Positions 6,429 through 6,906 of a stretch of 6,906 nucleotides of DNA are shown piece by piece (position 1 is the stretch's first letter; each line of letters opens with the position of its first letter). A model generated the notes under the pieces. It was not told the origin of the DNA. It ran no database searches and saw only the letters and a list, made by a program, of their open reading frames with translations. A program made the position numbers and the translations under genes. The stretch lies in assembly GCA_038110535.1 (NCBI GenBank), contig JAYNJW010000067.1:1-6906 (forward strand), in the 5' to 3' direction. Origin of the DNA: Chordibacter sp038110535 (GTDB lineage Bacteria > Verrucomicrobiota > Verrucomicrobiia > Opitutales > Seribacteraceae).

Positions 6429-6906
6429 ACTCAGCCATTACTCACCGCCATGTAATCGTTCGCTTGTTGAACGGTCCTATTTATCAGGAAGATTTGGATC
6501 TTTGGAGCCGCCTAGGAGCAGAATGGGAAAAAATTAAGGGACATTTTGGAGAGATGGGCTTGGATGTTGCCCGCGATGATTCCGCTGGATATGCCTATGT
6601 TCGCCAGCGGGAAGAGGATTCGGAGGAGGATGAGAACTGGGACGATGTAGCTTCCTCGCCCCTGCCTCGTGTTTTGCGCCGTACACGGCTTTCCTATCAC
6701 CAGACCATTTTTATGGTTTTATTACGAGAGGAGTTGATGCGTTTTGAGCAGAATCAGGAGGAGGGAGACCATCTTTACCGCTCCAGCCTCGACCTTACTG
6801 AATTGATGGCACCATATTATCCTGAGCTTCACGATGAGAAAAAAGTTCATCGTCAGATTGCCGGCTTAATCAACAAATTTGAGGAGTGGGGAATTATCAA
6901 AAAAGT
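6425..6906 (+). CDS. jetB: Wadjet anti-plasmid system protein JetB (DUF4194, MksE-like), C-terminus off the window
   Basis: The frame is open for 160 codons from the ATG at 6425 to the right edge, where it continues past Lys160. I recognise it as DUF4194, the MksE-like winged-helix subunit that binds the kleisin-like JetA in Wadjet complexes. Visible hallmarks: VIVRLLNGPIYQEDLDLW (10-27), GLDVARDDSAGYAYVRQRE (45-63; the GYAYVRQ strand is characteristic), LPRVLRRTRLSYHQTIFMVLLRE (80-102; the RR..LSY..T..MVLLRE core), then LDLTELMAPYYPE (122-134) and a second winged-helix segment KVHRQIAGLINKFEEWGIIKK (140-160). An acidic stretch lies at 63-74 (EEDSEEDENWDD). Family members are usually near 200-230 residues, so roughly 40-70 residues are missing. 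Directly downstream I expect jetC (SMC-like ATPase) and jetD (Toprim/DUF2220), neither of which is in the window. Confidence 0.92.
   Translation, partial: MNSAITHRHVIVRLLNGPIYQEDLDLWSRLGAEWEKIKGHFGEMGLDVARDDSAGYAYVRQREEDSEEDENWDDVASSPLPRVLRRTRLSYHQTIFMVLLREELMRFEQNQEEGDHLYRSSLDLTELMAPYYPELHDEKKVHRQIAGLINKFEEWGIIKK

Overview
The window looks like a chromosomal fragment of a Gram-negative bacterium, most likely in the Planctomycetes-Verrucomicrobia-Lentisphaerae range (Verrucomicrobiota would be my first guess). This is inference: it rests on a secreted S1-type sulfatase-fold protein, a predicted lipoprotein with a clear lipobox, weak or absent Shine-Dalgarno sequences, and moderate-to-low GC. 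No rRNA, tRNA, CRISPR array, transposase or integrase is visible. A run of exactly 100 N (2674-2773) shows that this is a scaffold with an unresolved gap, as in a draft or metagenome assembly.

Layout from left to right. 1-1097 (minus) is the N-terminal 365 residues of a secreted sulfatase-fold protein whose C-terminus lies off the left edge. It keeps the family scaffold but has lost most of the expected active-site residues. 1232-2905 (plus) is glmS, the hexosamine-pathway amidotransferase, interrupted by the N gap. 2927-3766 (minus), convergent with glmS, is a zinc-type Sir2 family deacylase. 3869-4819 (plus), divergent from sir2, is a predicted lipoprotein with an NHL/SMP-30-like beta-propeller pattern and no assigned function. 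4974-6428 (plus) is a DUF3375 protein, JetA, and 6425 to the right edge is a DUF4194 protein, JetB. The last two overlap by ATGA.

The most interesting content is at the two ends. On the right, jetA-jetB are the first two genes of a Wadjet (JetABCD / MksBEFG-like) anti-plasmid system. In known systems the kleisin-like JetA, the winged-helix JetB and the SMC-like JetC form a DNA-loop-extruding complex, and the Toprim-containing JetD cleaves small circular DNA. JetC and JetD should lie just past the right edge. On the left, the sulfatase-fold protein appears to be a secreted pseudo-enzyme: the CxPSR maturation motif, the GKWH motif, the substrate-side His and the second pair of metal ligands are all replaced, while the open reading frame is intact over its 365 visible codons. 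The middle genes (glmS, sir2, lipoprotein) look like ordinary chromosomal genes with no obvious link to the Wadjet operon.
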